DNA of 64,000 bases from Lycocorax pyrrhopterus obiensis. Taxonomy: Eukaryota; Chordata; Aves; Passeriformes; Paradisaeidae. Where the stretch lies: positions 9,706,465 to 9,770,464 of the forward strand of contig JACSVZ010000004.1 in NCBI GenBank assembly GCA_014706295.1, in the 5' to 3' direction. The notes under the pieces were generated by a model that searched no databases, had not been told where the DNA came from, and worked only from the letters and a program-made list of their open reading frames with translations. Below are positions 38,031 through 50,330 of the stretch, piece by piece (the stretch's first letter is position 1; each line of letters opens with the position of its first letter). The position numbers and the translations under genes are program-made.

Positions 38031-38178
38031 ATCACAGGATCAGGGAATGCGTTGGCTTGGCAGCGACCTTAAAAATCATCCTCTTTCAACCCCCATGGAC
38101 AAGGACACCTTCCCCTACACCAGGTCGCTCAGAGCCCCATCCAGCCTGGCCTTGAACAATTCCAGGGGTGGAGCATCC
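38031..38178 (-). repeat. CR1 LINE 3' end, minus strand
   Basis: The plus strand has ATCACAGGATCAGGGAATGC, GCGACCTTAAAAATCATCC, ACAAGGACACCTTCCCCTAC, then GCTCAGAGCCCCATCCAGCC and TTCCAGGGGTGGAGCATCC. This is a diverged reverse-complement CR1 end of about 150 bp. Confidence 0.9.
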
Positions 38179-38229
38179 TTAATTTTAAGTGCTACGTTTG
38201 GATTCTTCTTGGTTTGTTAACTTTCAGCT

Positions 38230-38720
38230 TTTTTGACTCTTTTTTTCTAGCAGGATTATTTGTTACTCTATTATCAAACAAATCCTGGCTCGCATGGGCA
38301 GAAATGTGCAGGAGGCATATAATTCCCAATTTATTAGCTTGGTTCACATGATGTTATCGAGAATTGATTGTAATGCTTAGTGGCATTAGCAGTGCCTTCC
38401 TATCATAACAGCAACATTTACTGCCAGGAACAGTATTTGTGCAGCCGTTGTGTTACACCACAAATAATTATATTACTTACATTCAATTTGTATCATTACA
38501 CATAACACAACTGAGCCTGCTGCACCATCTCATACTTCATTAATGCCCGAGGCAGAACAGCCTCACATAAATACCCTCCTTGGCACTTTTCATGGGAAAT
38601 TATAATCTACTTATTATTAAAGTGTAGATCAAAAATGACATTTCCCGACTATTAAAAATATAGAAAGAAAAGTCACTGCTGTATTCATAAAGAACACCAA
38701 ATAAAATTTATTGCTCTGAA
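38230..38720. other. Candidate conserved non-coding element, AT-rich
   Basis: About 490 bp of AT-rich complex sequence with dense TAAT/ATTA motifs lies between two CR1 ends: ATTTATTAGCTTGG, CAAATAATTATATTAC, TTCATTAATGCCCGAGG, ATAATCTACTTATTATTAAAG and TAAAATTTATTGC. It has no recognised repeat and no open frame of interest. It is the longest such block in the window. Confidence 0.3.
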
Positions 38721-38850
38721 AATGTTTGCTCTACAAATTTAAGGAGATGCTGTCAGGTTTGGTAAACCCCAAATATGATGAATCTTATTTTCCTGCATTT
38801 CTCTGCAAATTTCCAGCAATTCTGTGTCCCCTTGCCTTGATAAAAAGCAC

Positions 38851-39010
38851 TAGCACAAGTTGCCTAGAGATGCTGCGCGTATTCCACCCCTGGAATTGTC
38901 CAAGGCCAGGCTGGATGGAGCTCTGAGCAACCTGGTCTGGTGGAAGGTGTCCCTGGAACTGGATTATCTTTAAGGTCTCTTCCAACCCAAACCTTTCCAT
39001 GATTCTGTGA
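38851..39010 (+). repeat. CR1 LINE 3' end, plus strand
   Basis: Sense CR1 runs from TAGCACAAGTTGCCTAGAGA through GGCCAGGCTGGATGGAGCTC, TGAGCAACCTGGTCTGGTGG and GATTATCTTTAAGGTCTCTT to CCATGATTCTGTGA. About 160 bp remains. A 13-bp direct repeat, ATATAATGGGACA, occurs just downstream at 39043 and 39060. Confidence 0.92.
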
Positions 39011-40882
39011 GAATGTCCCATGTAGCCTTCCAAGAAAAGCAGATATAATGGGACAAATAATATAATGGGACATTTCACCACGTGAACATCAAGTTTCTTT
39101 CACTTTGGAAGTTTTCTGGGTGGGATCTACCCCAGAAACAGAGCACAGTCCTTGTCATTTCATCGAAGCTACAAAGACACTGTAGAGGAACACGCACGCA
39201 TCTCCTAAAAGACTCAACAGTAAAAAAATGCACCTTGACCCACACAGCCAGCCCTTGTCTGAGGAGGTCTCCATCCTCATGAAAATAAATCTACCAGGTG
39301 TCAAATTAAACTGATTTTTTTTTTTAGCATTTAAGGGCACATTACATGACCTGTGCCATGCTGTGGGAAGGGATATCAAAGAGGTTATTTGTAAAATAGG
39401 ATACCAGGAGCTGAGGTCAATTGGCACTCCAGCTCGTGGTGACAAACTCCTGTTTGTGTCAGGCAGTGAACAGGCATATCGAAGGCTAACCCCTGCACGG
39501 ATTGAAGGTAAAGTCCACTTAGCCTTGTGAGACAGCTGTATCTGGAAGGTTTGGGGCAATTCAGACAGCAATGAGATGGATTTAAATAAATTAAAGGACT
39601 TGTAGGCATTTCCAGCAAGCAGGAGCATTCTCAGCTTTCAGTACAGGATGAGGTGAGGAGGGTGGAACGCAGATTGGAAATATTTGCAGATGTGATATGA
39701 AAGCACACACGAATCACCTTTTTGTGAGACAGATACAAAGAGACAAGACTTGGCCCATCTCTAACTTAGGACATAGTTAAAAAATAATAGAGATTTTTAA
39801 CATATTTTTGAAGAACTCTCTAAAACTAATGGCAGTTGAAAGCCAGATGAAGCAGCTATTTTATCTGGCAAGCTTCCATGCAAAATTTCCTGCTGATGCT
39901 GGCTCAGACAGATGGAGATTTGAGAGGAGGGGGAAGAACGAAGTGCCATAGGGCATTATTGGATGAGCCTTGAAAGGTTTCTGCAAGCTTCTATCGCAAG
40001 GTTTATGAACCTTGTGCTTGTTAACTTCAGTTTTGCTCAGTGTTTTAACCCTGCTTTATCTCCTGTGGTCCAGATGACACATTTACACATCTTTAGAAAA
40101 TTTAGTGGGATGCTCTTCAAACAACGTGTGACTCTGCACCAGGGAGGGCAGAAACTTGATGGTTTTACCTCAATATATAGAAGTTTTTCAGTATCACTAC
40201 AGAAAGTGCTTTTCTCTGAAATGTCTTCTTTGGTTAGATCATGCAAATTTAGTGCTGGCTGGTGCTTCTGTAAGATGAAGAGTAAGAATAACTCATGAAT
40301 ATTTCATCATTTGTCTCTGCACTGGTCAGAAATGGTAATTTGAGCTCCAAACTGTAGAGATTTAGCAAAAAGAGTTGGACACTCAGAGGATAAAAATAGA
40401 AAAAAATGCTTTTGAAGGATTTTTCCTTGCTAGTGCTGGTATGTGGACAAGTTGCCTAAAGGGTATGAAACTGGCATAATCTATTGAGGGCACATATTTG
40501 GGTTGTGCTGCTGAAGCAATTCTTGATTTGCAGTGCATTTAAAACTATAGTATTTTCTTTATTTACCCTTTTTTTCCCCTCCGAGAAAAGCTGAAAGCCC
40601 CATGTCACCCAAGATGTCTGGTAAAGTGTCATACAGATGACAGCCATGGTGCTCATCCACCTCAGGCTGGATGTACACTAGCATCTCCCCATCTCCCTCA
40701 GGACTTGAGCACTGTCCTGGAAAAGCCATGAAGGGGAAAGTGTCAGCAAAGGTGCATCAGCCGGGATTCTTCTTCATTTCTCTTTTGCTTTTACCTTTTG
40801 TAATGTCCATAGCCAGCTACCTTGCTCTCTTTCATGCCATTGGCCATCCTATGAGAGACCCTAAAAAATTCAAACCCAATAT
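39011..40882. other. Unique non-coding sequence, no gene recognised
   Basis: No gene or further dispersed repeat was recognised. Confidence 0.55.
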
Positions 40883-41070
40883 TCATTGAATCATTGAATC
40901 ATGGAATGGTTTCAGTTGGAAGGAACCTTAAAGACCATCCAGTTCCATCCCCTGCCATGGGCAGGAACACCTTTCACTATCCCAGATTTCTCAGAGCCCC
41001 ATCCAACCTGGTCTTGAACACTTCCAGGGATGGGGCAGCCACAGCATCTCTGGGCAGCCTGTGCCAGTGC
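40883..41070 (-). repeat. CR1 LINE 3' end, minus strand
   Basis: The plus strand starts with two copies of the terminal octamer (TCATTGAATCATTGAATCAT) and then has GGAATGGTTTCAGTTGGAAG. It continues through CCCTGCCATGGGCAGGAACA, CAGAGCCCCATCCAACCTGG and AGGGATGGGGCAGCCACAGC to CTGTGCCAGTGC. The preserved octamer repeats mark the CR1 3' terminus. Confidence 0.95.
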
Positions 41071-44000
41071 TGTTTCCTGTAACCAGTGTGCACTAATAAT
41101 TTGCTTCCACCTTTCCCAAATACTAAGGGATCTGGATTGGGCCATGTTATTTTTGGAGTGGAAAGTCCAGATTTCTCTATATTCTGGCCTAGCACTAGCA
41201 CTTGGAAAATTACTTTTTCCCTGTATTGAGAAGTTCAGGTGTTCTTTACTTTTTCTGGGTTTTTTTAGGGAAATGGATGGAAATCCTGTCCTGCTGTTCA
41301 GTCAGCTCTGAAGCTCACGGAAATATTTTACAGCTCCAAGAAAATGAATGGTTACAATTTTTAAACCTACCATTTCTGCAAATTCCCAACTGGTTCCTTT
41401 CTCTGGTGCTTTCCTCTAGCAAGAGGAGGGGGAGAGATCAGCCATAAGCAAACAGAGCCCTTTTCCCAGTAGCTCGGATGCCGACTCTCCCTCTCTGCGG
41501 CACACGGAGCAGGCTGGCTGCTCTGGACTGAAAGTTGTCTCATCAGACTCGCATTTCAGCCTTGCCACCTGACATGTTATGACAAGCTTTTAGCTTTGGA
41601 GCAGCGGTGCATGGAAACATGTCACTGCTTTGGGAGCAGCACGGCACAGGCTGCCAGATCCAGCTCCTGCCGCGGTCGTGTCAGCCCCTCCGAGCCACAC
41701 ACCCATCCCAGCCATGGCTCCCAGGGAGGGAGCAACCCAGCATGCTTCAGATGGCCTAAGCAGACCTGAGGCAAATGTGTGACCTCCAACAAATAAGAGA
41801 TTGGGAGCTAAGAAGTGAAGCTGGGAGGCAGTTTTCAAGAATTAGGTGCTTATAGTTTGCAGACCCAAGACTGTCCAAGAACCCAAAAACAGGACGTTGG
41901 AACTGGAAACTTCCCACTGGGATCAGTTGGTTAACAAGGGACAGCACGGGCTCTGCTGGTTTGTCTGTGCCTATTGCTACTGGTGGTGGAGGGGAAATAA
42001 AACATAATTCTGGAAAAATTCCCAGAGATGAGTCTACACTTCAGAGGGCTCAGCTGGAGAGAGCTGAGGAGCAGGAGCTGGTGCAGATTTCACAGTCTCC
42101 ATGGCTCGCTCTGTGTTTACCCCTTCACTGCTCTCTATCCATTTAGGCACACCTGAGTGACGCCAAAAAAGGCTTTTCACAACAAACTGTCCCTGCGTTC
42201 CCAACTGACTTGTGCATTGCTGCGGGGGTTTTGTGGATGTGTTGTGCTCTGAGGAGATGGTCACCTCCTACAGAGCTGGTTCCTCATGTTGCCAAGCACC
42301 CATCCATGCCGAGCTCATCCCACTCCCTGCCATTGCTTCATCACAAAAAGGGATTGCAGCAGGTGAAAGCAGCCCTTTAACCAGCTCTGTGACTCCAGGG
42401 TGCACCTGGGACATGACCCCACCATGGTCCCTTCCAGCCTTACCCGTTCTGTGATTCTCTGCATTAATGAGCACTCAGTACCTCTGAAAACCTGCATTAA
42501 TTAGCCTGTTTGACATTTTAAACAACCTTTGCCTTGACCTGAGAGTACAACTACAGTAATTACAGCAGGCCAGCGCTGAGGGGAAGCAGCGTGACCCAGC
42601 CAGTGTCCTATAGCCGAGACCTCTTCACCTCTCCACCAGAGTGGTCTCACCCATGTCTGACCACAGCCTGAGAGTGAGTTGGCACAGGCCAATCCAGGCC
42701 AGGGAGTGCAAGACCAGCACTGGATGACCCCCAGACAGGTCTCAGCCCCTGGGCATGTTCAGCACAAACGTGTCCTTGAAGATGGGGATGGGCTGTGGGG
42801 AGCTGTGTGCTGTGCAGCCCTCTGTCCGTGTGCATCATGAGAGGGGCGGGTTGGTCATGGCCAAGTATCAGTGACAAACCACAGGGAAAAACTCACTGCC
42901 TTCTCGCTCTCTGAATTCTCAGGAAGGAAAAGACTTAACTCTGCCTGCAGGTAAGGTTTGGCTTTGGAGCTCCTCCTGGGGCAACTCAGAGAATTATTTC
43001 GATGGAGTCAGCTCCAGAGCAACCAGGGTTGATCCCAGCTTGCCATTGACCATTTCATGGGCAGAGTGGGCAGATAAGATCCAGCAAAAGTAACAAGTGG
43101 CTCAGCTGCCACCATCAGCACTGAGAGCACTGGCTCTCCTGCTCTCCCTGTCCCACTCATGCTGTGTGGGCTCCTTGCTGCTCCTTCCTGCAGGCCCTTA
43201 GGAGGGAGGGACAGCTGACCTTGCCGGATGGCTCGCATGTCCTTGTATCAGGACAATGGCTGGTGTTACCCAGGAGGAGAAGTCATGCTGAAAACAAAGG
43301 GGAAAAATGAATTCCTGCTCTCTCAGTGCTCCCAAATCCATCCTGCAGCAACGGCTGCATCGCTGCAACACCGCTGGCTTCCTCACAGCCACTGGGTTAT
43401 CTTCAGGTTTAATTGAATCGTGGCTTTTCTGTGATTCATTTGTTTTAATTGAATATTCATTGGGTCTGGTTCAATTTTCCACCGACCGCAGTCCCAAGAC
43501 GGCCCCTGGAGTCTTCTAATGAGGTCAAGAAGCGATTGCGAAATTCAGAGCAAACGGGAAAAAAGAAGCGCTGGTGACAGGCCACTCACGATTTTAAAGA
43601 GCAAGAGCCATCCCTCCCTGGCAGGCTGCCCTTTTCTCCCTGTAATCTGTCCTACGAAGAGGATGGGAGATAACTCAGCAGCAGATCCCTCTCCTGGACT
43701 GATAAAAGGGGGTTTAATTTACCAGCGTGGTCTTGGCACTGCAGCACAACATTAGAATGATGAGTCCCCTCATGCTCAATGCACTTCCAAACCTTATTTA
43801 TAAACTTTAAAAAAAGGACCTGAGGATTCATTATGCTTCGGGTGAAAAAGAAGGAAAACAGCACATATGTCTTGAAGTTGCACTTATTTAATAACCACAG
43901 ATAGTTTGATGCACTATCTTCCATCAAAAAAAAGTGTAATTTTCCTGAGGTTAGCCTCCTGTTTTCAGAGGAAAAGAAAAAAGAAAAAGGAAATTATCAC

Positions 44001-45291
44001 ATCTGTAATGGGAAAGCAGAGGCACAAAGAGGGCAAGAGAACTGTTCTGCAGAGCTGGAAAAAGATCACATAGCTGATTATCACAGTAGTAATTTGATCA
44101 CAAGTCCTGTAACTTTGAGGGCGGACTAGCTAATGATGCAATTAGCAAGGAAAATATCCATATTGCTGCTTGAAATGTGCTGGGCAAATCTGTCACTTAT
44201 TTTGTTATACATCTGTGTACCCACAGCAGGAGTTAAGTTTAGAAAACCCTTTTTGTCTACTCATGTCCTTTGAGTTGAAAAAAACCAAAACACCTTCACT
44301 GGCTCTTTCCCCAAGCCCCAGCATTCAGGGCAGTGAAGGATGGACTTTGTTATCATGAGCACAGTAAAAAAATATACATTTTTAAGTCTTATTCCCTGAA
44401 AGAAAACAATTGGCTCTTTATAAAAGGTCGTTCTGCCTTTCTTCTTATCCGATTCTCCTTAAAAACTCCTGCATCCTTTGCCCAGTGTTCACCACGCTTG
44501 CTGGAAGCATTGAGCTCCCGGCAGTAATTACACCCATGAGTTTTGTGTCATTTAGCTATAAATAGGAAAGGCAGGAGACAGTGCCTACTGCAAGGAGCAA
44601 ACCTCGGGAAAAGCCTTTGGAAACGGGGAAAAGTAGGGGGGGTGTGGGTATAAAAAAAAAACCCAAAGCCCTGAAACCAGAGGCCCCCAGCATAGCGTCT
44701 GTGGGTGGCTGGTACCCTGGCAATGGGATGAGAAGGGCTCACCAGCAATTCCTGGGAGGGGTCTGCTGGTGGGACATATCTGTCTACTTCTCCAACCCTA
44801 CCAATTTTAAGAACTCATTGATGTTAGGAATTAGTCAAGCTGAAGATAGGACAAACAAAAGTCAACCTTTTGTGTGATTTTGCTGGCTCCAATTGCAGAA
44901 TTAGAAAGGGAGGGGTTTTGTAGGTGTACGAATCTTCTGTAAAACTTCTGAGGTCAGAGGGTTCCTCCACTCTGTCTCCTGCAGGACAACTGACTGGAGA
45001 GAGGCAAGGAGAGATTGTTATTTGTGATGTTCTGCATTTAACCACAAGGGGAGGTGGTACAAAGTGAGACCTGAAGGGTGGTGGCTCTTTGGCTGTGACT
45101 GAAGCTCTCTGATGGCTGCTAAACCCCCCCAACACTGGGGTTTTGATTTGGGCCAGGGAAACAAATGCCTGTGTGCTGATTCTGTGAGAGAGTGAGGCTT
45201 AGCCTGGGTATCTGCCAGCAGGAACCTGTTCCCCAGGCCTTGGCAGCACTGACTTCTCAGCCAAAGCTCCCTGCTGTGTACGAAGTACCCC
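41071..45291. other. Unique non-coding sequence, no gene recognised
   Basis: No gene was recognised. A possible MIR-like core at 43990-44080 is listed separately. Confidence 0.5.
43990..44080 (-). repeat. Possible ancient MIR-like SINE core
   Basis: The plus strand contains AATTATCACATCTGTAATGG, GAAAGCAGAGGCACAAAGAG, GGCAAGAGAACTG and, further on, AAGATCACATAGCTGATTAT. The order resembles the reverse complement of MIR (TTATCCCCATTTTACAGATG, GAAACTGAGGCACAGAGAGG, CAAGGTCACACAGCTAGT). This is the best of the three MIR-like stretches, but still diverged. Confidence 0.4.
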
Positions 45292-45410
45292 ATCACAGAA
45301 TCCCAGAAAATCCTGAGTTGGAAGGGACGCACAAGGACCATTAAATGGCCCACACAGGATCAAACCCACAACCTTGGCATTATCAGCACCATGTTCCAAC
45401 CAGTCTCAGG
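45292..45410 (-). repeat. tRNA-Ile-derived SINE with CR1-like tail
   Basis: Read on the minus strand, the head (45410 to 45347) aligns to tRNA-Ile(AAU). It includes the anticodon arm GGTGCTGATAATGCC (tRNA: GGTGCTAATAACGCC), the variable-T arm AAGGTTGTGGGTTTGATCC (tRNA: AAGGTCGCGGGTTCGATCC) and an acceptor-like GTGTGGGCC. The pol III B box is one base off consensus at a CpG. The tail (45346 to 45292) reads CGTCCCTTCCAACTCAGGAT and ends GGATTCTGTGATG, like a CR1 3' end. This head-tail structure fits the passerine TguSINE1 type that CR1 machinery would mobilise. The tRNA 5' end is decayed and the anticodon now reads GAU, so it is not a functional tRNA gene. The family name is from memory. Confidence 0.85.
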
Positions 45411-48400
45411 GTCATCACTGAGCCCACCAGCAGAGCAAACTCTTCCCATGGTGCTGCCCAGACGGGCTCAAGCCGGTGATGGCACAGGCAGCATCAGCTC
45501 GCCCAGGCCACCGTGTCATCGCTGCCAGCCCAGGTGTCCTCACCAAAGCCCTGCCTCGGGACTGACTGCCACAAGGGAGCCATGCCATGCATGCCATCGT
45601 CTGCCTGGCACAGAGAGGACATGAGAACCCTCTGAGGAGACTGCCATGTCCTCCCTGAAGTCTTCCCTGGAAGAAGGGTCATCGGCAGCCACTTTGGGAA
45701 GACTGCACTTGCTGCCCATCAGCTGCACTGTGTATTACAGGAATTTAAATACCCCAGGTTTGGGTTCATCCTGAGCAGAGGGCAGCAAAGAGAAAGGGAG
45801 AAGTCTGCACTGCAGGGCAGGTGGATCCAGGCAAAGCTGATTTGGGGAGCAGCCTTGTCTAACAGCATTTCATTTTCCACTACTAGAACTGCATGTCGAC
45901 AGATTTCAAATATCTTCCTAAGTCCCAGTAGTCTGCTCGAAAGTGCTATGTCTTTATCATACCATTTATGGCCCTTCTGAAATGTGAGTCTCACTGGCTG
46001 CATCCAAACCCTGTGCTTGGAGAACATTCCTAATTAAAGCAGATTGGGCCTTTGGGGAAGGAGGGGCTGCAAAGCATTTCCTAAAGCACTTCCTACTCGA
46101 ATTTCATGGTGAGAAAATACACCTGAAGGATGATGCAGGGATTAGGATTGAGACCAATGTGAGTTTGGTGGGTCAATTATACTTTGAGAGTATGAGAAAC
46201 ACGGGAAGCCCAAGTGATGAGCCTGAGGTAGCCAGAGGGTTTGACACAGAGGTTTCACCCTCCTGGAAATATAAGGGCCTTAAAGCTGCTGTTAATTTGC
46301 TGACATCTTTTTATTTTAGAAATGCCTTAGAGCTGTTTTCTTCAATCATTTTGGAATGTGAGCTGAAACAAAGCCATCCAGGCTGAACCAGAGGGATAAA
46401 CTTCCCATTTCCCCAGTGTAATAAACACCAGTTCAAATAGAAATGAAATCATCTCTCATCAGACAGGTCCTACAAATGTTGTGCCATAGACTTTCTGCTG
46501 CCTCCCACGCGAGAAACCATCGGGCAGGAAATAAGGGCACGAAAAACAGGTTTCTGCAGTAGTAAAGCAGAGCTGGTTTGATGGCTGACGCAGGATGACG
46601 CGAGCACTGAGCTCCGAGGAGGAAAGAGTAGATGGATCTGAGTCACCTTCCTCCTGGCACCATCAGCCTTAGTTTAAACGTAAAGTATTTTGCAGTTGTT
46701 GCTCCTGCTGCTAAACTTCCTTCTCTGCAAAGATCTGGGCACATTTTGTTTGTACATGGTGTCAGCTGGGTTTGTGCTGCTGCTGGGGAAGCACCTCCGG
46801 GAGGGGGATTTGCCTTGCCCAGGTAATGCTGCAGATTGGGTGTGGGGAGAGGGCCCCAGTTCCATGAAACAAATGTGCAGTGCCAGTTCTGCCCTGGAGC
46901 ACCTCCTCCTGTGAAACAGGAGTGTTGATAAACCAGCTCTGGGACATCCTTGGGCCAGCAGTGAAAGCCTGGCCAGGAGGCTGACTGTGGGAGCAGGGAG
47001 AGGGTGTGGATGGGCACTCAAATATTCTTGTGCCTGCCTCAATTTACCTGAAAAATGAGAGGGGCTCATGCAGATGAGCTGCCCTGAGTGTTGATGAGGT
47101 CTAGTTCAGGCTGAGTGCAGAACAGTGGGATAGCTGGAAGCCTTCTTGAATGGTCATTAGGGTTAAAAACACCCCAAACCCCTCAGTTCGGTTCTTTAAA
47201 TGTAGAGAATTTGCTGGGCAGCCTAAAATAACATGTTTGTTGTGGTTTTGGCTGAATTGAGTGACTAAAGTACAAAGCAGGTGGTGTAACAAGGTGGAGG
47301 ATCTCATGCCTATCTGCACCTGCTGTGCATTTGGCCCACTGCAGTAATGATGAAAAGGATGAAATGTACTTTTTCCTGCTTTTCCTGCCCCTGTGGCTTT
47401 GGAATGCTTTAGTAGATGTACAGTGAACAGCTGCGAAGCAAAGCATGTTTTTACCTGCCAGCCACAGCAGCAAAGTTGTGAAGTTGATGTTTTATGAACG
47501 CCAAATTACCCCAAGCTGGGACAATCTGCAGGAGATACAGAACAGTGTAGAGCATAAAGAAAAGACCACAAAGGCTGGGGGTGGAAAAAAAAAACAGTAA
47601 AAACTTTTGGAGCCAGTCTGAGTCCTGCTCCAGTTCGTTTCTTGAATCTTGGCTTTCCTGGGATTGCCTGTGCCTCTAGTGACAGTGTAATGGGATGTAT
47701 GTGGTGCAAAGGCTGCATTTCTGAAGGCTCAGTTTTATCCAGTTGATGCAAAATAAAGAAAGAATCTGAACCAGGGGCAAGGAAAAGTTAATGGGAACGA
47801 TGTGGTTCGTGTGCTACTCTGCCTGCAGACCGGAACTCCCACCCAGGGCTATCTCCTGTGGTCACTTTACAGCAGGCACTGTGCTAAGCAGGCCGGTTAT
47901 AGCACTTTCTCTTCATGGCAGAGCTTGATAAAGGATTGCCATCGTAAAATGAGTTTTTCATCTCTGCTGAACATATCTGCTGACGAGAGAAAAGTAATGA
48001 TCTGAGGTATCAACCATCCCCCTCTGCTGCTGGCAATGTGCCTCGTGCTTCTCCCATGTGACACCTTCTCCCATGCTTTTCCTCTCAGGAGGATGAAAAA
48101 TGTATCTAATGTTTTATTAGGGAGAGCATCGTTTTTATTTAGGCTTGAAACAGCTCTTTCTGGAGCATGTCCTCTTTGACTTCTCAGTTCTCATGGGGCA
48201 GAAAACTAAAATTATCACTGGCACATCTTCATTGCCTTGGGATCCCCAGTGGGCTTTGCAGAGCTTAACTAATTATAAAGCCTAGTGCTTCCCAAAATGA
48301 CATATTTGGGCAGCCTTGGTATGGCACAAAGCTGGCAGTGCCATCTCCAGCTCTCAGAAATGAGCAGAGCCTATAAATGACCTTTCTTTGCTGGGTCAGG

Positions 48401-49356
48401 GAGATGAGCTAGCCCTTGGTTGAAATGCAGGGAATGATCCAGAAACACAAGGCTTCCAGCCTGCTGATACCCCTCCTCAGCCCTCTGCTTTCCAGAAATC
48501 AGTGGGTGGGTATCTCGTTTGTGTGCTTTAGCTCATAACAAGAGTGAATCTTTCCCAAAGTTTCTTCGTGCTGTCTTCTCAGACTCTTCTTCTCCATCTC
48601 ACTGTTTGTAACTGAATTTCTAGCTCAGGGTTCGAGGTAAGCAGATTTAGTACCTAACGAGGCAGGTTTGCTTTAGTCTGGTCAAACACCCAAGTACCAC
48701 ATCTTCCTCCCTTCGCCCAGCCCTAAAACAACAGTCAGGACTCACCAGACCTAAGAAAAGATCATCTTGTGTCAGCTCCCAGACACTTAGCTGAATTCAA
48801 CTGCTTGGCAGCATCGTGCTCTGGGGATGCAGATCTGGCCCACTCCCTGAGCCCTGTGCCTCTCAGTCTGGCTGTTTGCTCTGGCAAACATTAAGCTAAT
48901 CCAAAAAAAAAAAATCCTTGCTTCTTAACAAGCCAAGTATGCGGCACCTAGATGGAAATTTAATGAGAGGATGTGAGGAGCAAAGCTGACAAAGCAGTGA
49001 CCTCTCCTGTGAGGTGAGCCAGCCCCAGTCCATCCCGAGGCACTGGGATTAATGAACACCTTGGTTCCAGCCCAAAGCAAATGGGCATTAGCTTTATCAC
49101 AGGGCTGGTTTATTGGGATGTGAATTTCATAGCACTGAACTCTGGGCTCAAGAGAAGCCTTGAGCTGAGCCAGCACAAAGAATCATTGAATTATCTGCAA
49201 TTTCTTCCACAAGCACGCTCTGGGGTCAGCGCTGGAGCAATCTATCTGAGTGTGGGGTTGGCCACTTGATATGATTTAGCATATAACTTATTGAAGAGGA
49301 ATGTGGGGTTTCTGTATTTAGTCTACTTTGAAGTGAAAAGTAATCTGCATGAATTA
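45411..49356. other. Unique non-coding sequence, no gene recognised
   Basis: No gene or dispersed repeat was recognised. An AT-rich complex block around 48105-48330 is listed separately. Confidence 0.5.
48105..48330. other. Candidate conserved non-coding element (low confidence)
   Basis: Contains CTAATGTTTTATTAGGGAGA, GCATCGTTTTTATTTAGGC, ACTAAAATTATCACTGGC and GCTTAACTAATTATAAAGCC. It is complex, AT-rich and free of recognised repeats. The evidence is composition and motif density only. Confidence 0.2.
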
Positions 49357-49802
49357 TCCTGGCTGCATCCAAAGCAGTGTGGGCAGCAGGCCGAGGAAGG
49401 GGATTCTGCTCTGCTCTGCTCTGCTCTGGTGAGATCCCATCTGCAGGGCTGCATCCAGCTCTGGGCTCCTCAGCATAGGAAGGATGTGGACATGCTGGAG
49501 TGGGGTCCAGAGCAGGGTCATGGAGGTGATCAGAGGGATGGAGCACCTCTACTATGAAGGCAGGATGAGAGAGCTGGAGCTGCTCAGCCTGGAGAAGAGA
49601 AGGATCCAGGGAAAACTTAGAGCACCTTCCAGTACCTTAAAGGGCTACGGGAGAGTTGGAAAGGGATTTTTACAAGGACATGCAATGATAGGACAAGGAG
49701 GAATGACTTTAAACTGACAGAGGAAAGTTTTAAATTAGGTATTAGGAAGAAATTCTCCACTGTGAGGGTGGTGAGGCTCTGGAACAGGTTGCTCAGAGAA
49801 GT
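49357..49802 (+). repeat. CR1 LINE fragment lacking its 3' end
   Basis: Sense CR1 runs from TCCTGGCTGCATCCAAAGCA through GGTGAGATCCCATCTGCAGG, ATCAGAGGGATGGAGCACCT, CTCAGCCTGGAGAAGAGAAG and GGTATTAGGAAGAAATTCTC to GGAACAGGTTGCTCAGAGAA, where similarity stops abruptly. The last roughly 150 bp of the element, with the priming octamers, is missing. The 3' end must therefore have been lost after insertion or replaced by rearrangement. A (CTCTG)n expansion of about five units sits inside at 49404-49428. Confidence 0.9.
49404..49428 (+). repeat. (CTCTG)n expansion within CR1
   Basis: TCTGC/CTCTG is repeated about five times where CR1 copies normally carry a single CTCTGC. It looks like a slippage product seeded by the LINE sequence. 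Confidence 0.85.
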
Positions 49803-50330
49803 CTGACCTCGGTCCCTGTTGTTCTTGCCTTCTTCTAGCCGTTCAGTGGTTGCTGGGATTAACTTCCTAAAATAATAAAAAAAATGGAATCTATGAACTT
49901 GATGCATATTGAATATTGGGCTTTCAAGCCTAAATTTATTTTTTTTTTTAATTAATATGTAGAGCCTACTTGTCTGGCATTGACTTCCATTCCTGGGACA
50001 TCCATACCAGAAAGGAGGTGACCCCTTGTCAAAGACCTGTCTTTTCAGGGTCAGATGTTCTTAGGAGTTTAAGATCAGCCTTTATTTACTGCAGACTGTT
50101 CAGACCTTGCTGGGAGATGGCAAGAAATCAGACAAGAGTATCAGAATGGCCTATTTGTCTTTCTGTGCAAGCAGTGATTACTTCCTTCATAAGCCCTCCT
50201 TGGCTTTAGGCTGGATTTAAAAAAAAAATAAATCTCCCAAGCATCAAAGTTAATGAAATTAATAATGTATTTGAGAAATAAAATTGCTCGACACAGGGTC
50301 AAGTGAGACAGTATGGCATGTCCTGGTGGA

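Noticed and set aside
45347..45410. A tRNA-Ile gene
   Set aside because: The 5' acceptor and D arm are decayed, the anticodon base is changed, and a CR1-like tail is attached, so it is a SINE head.
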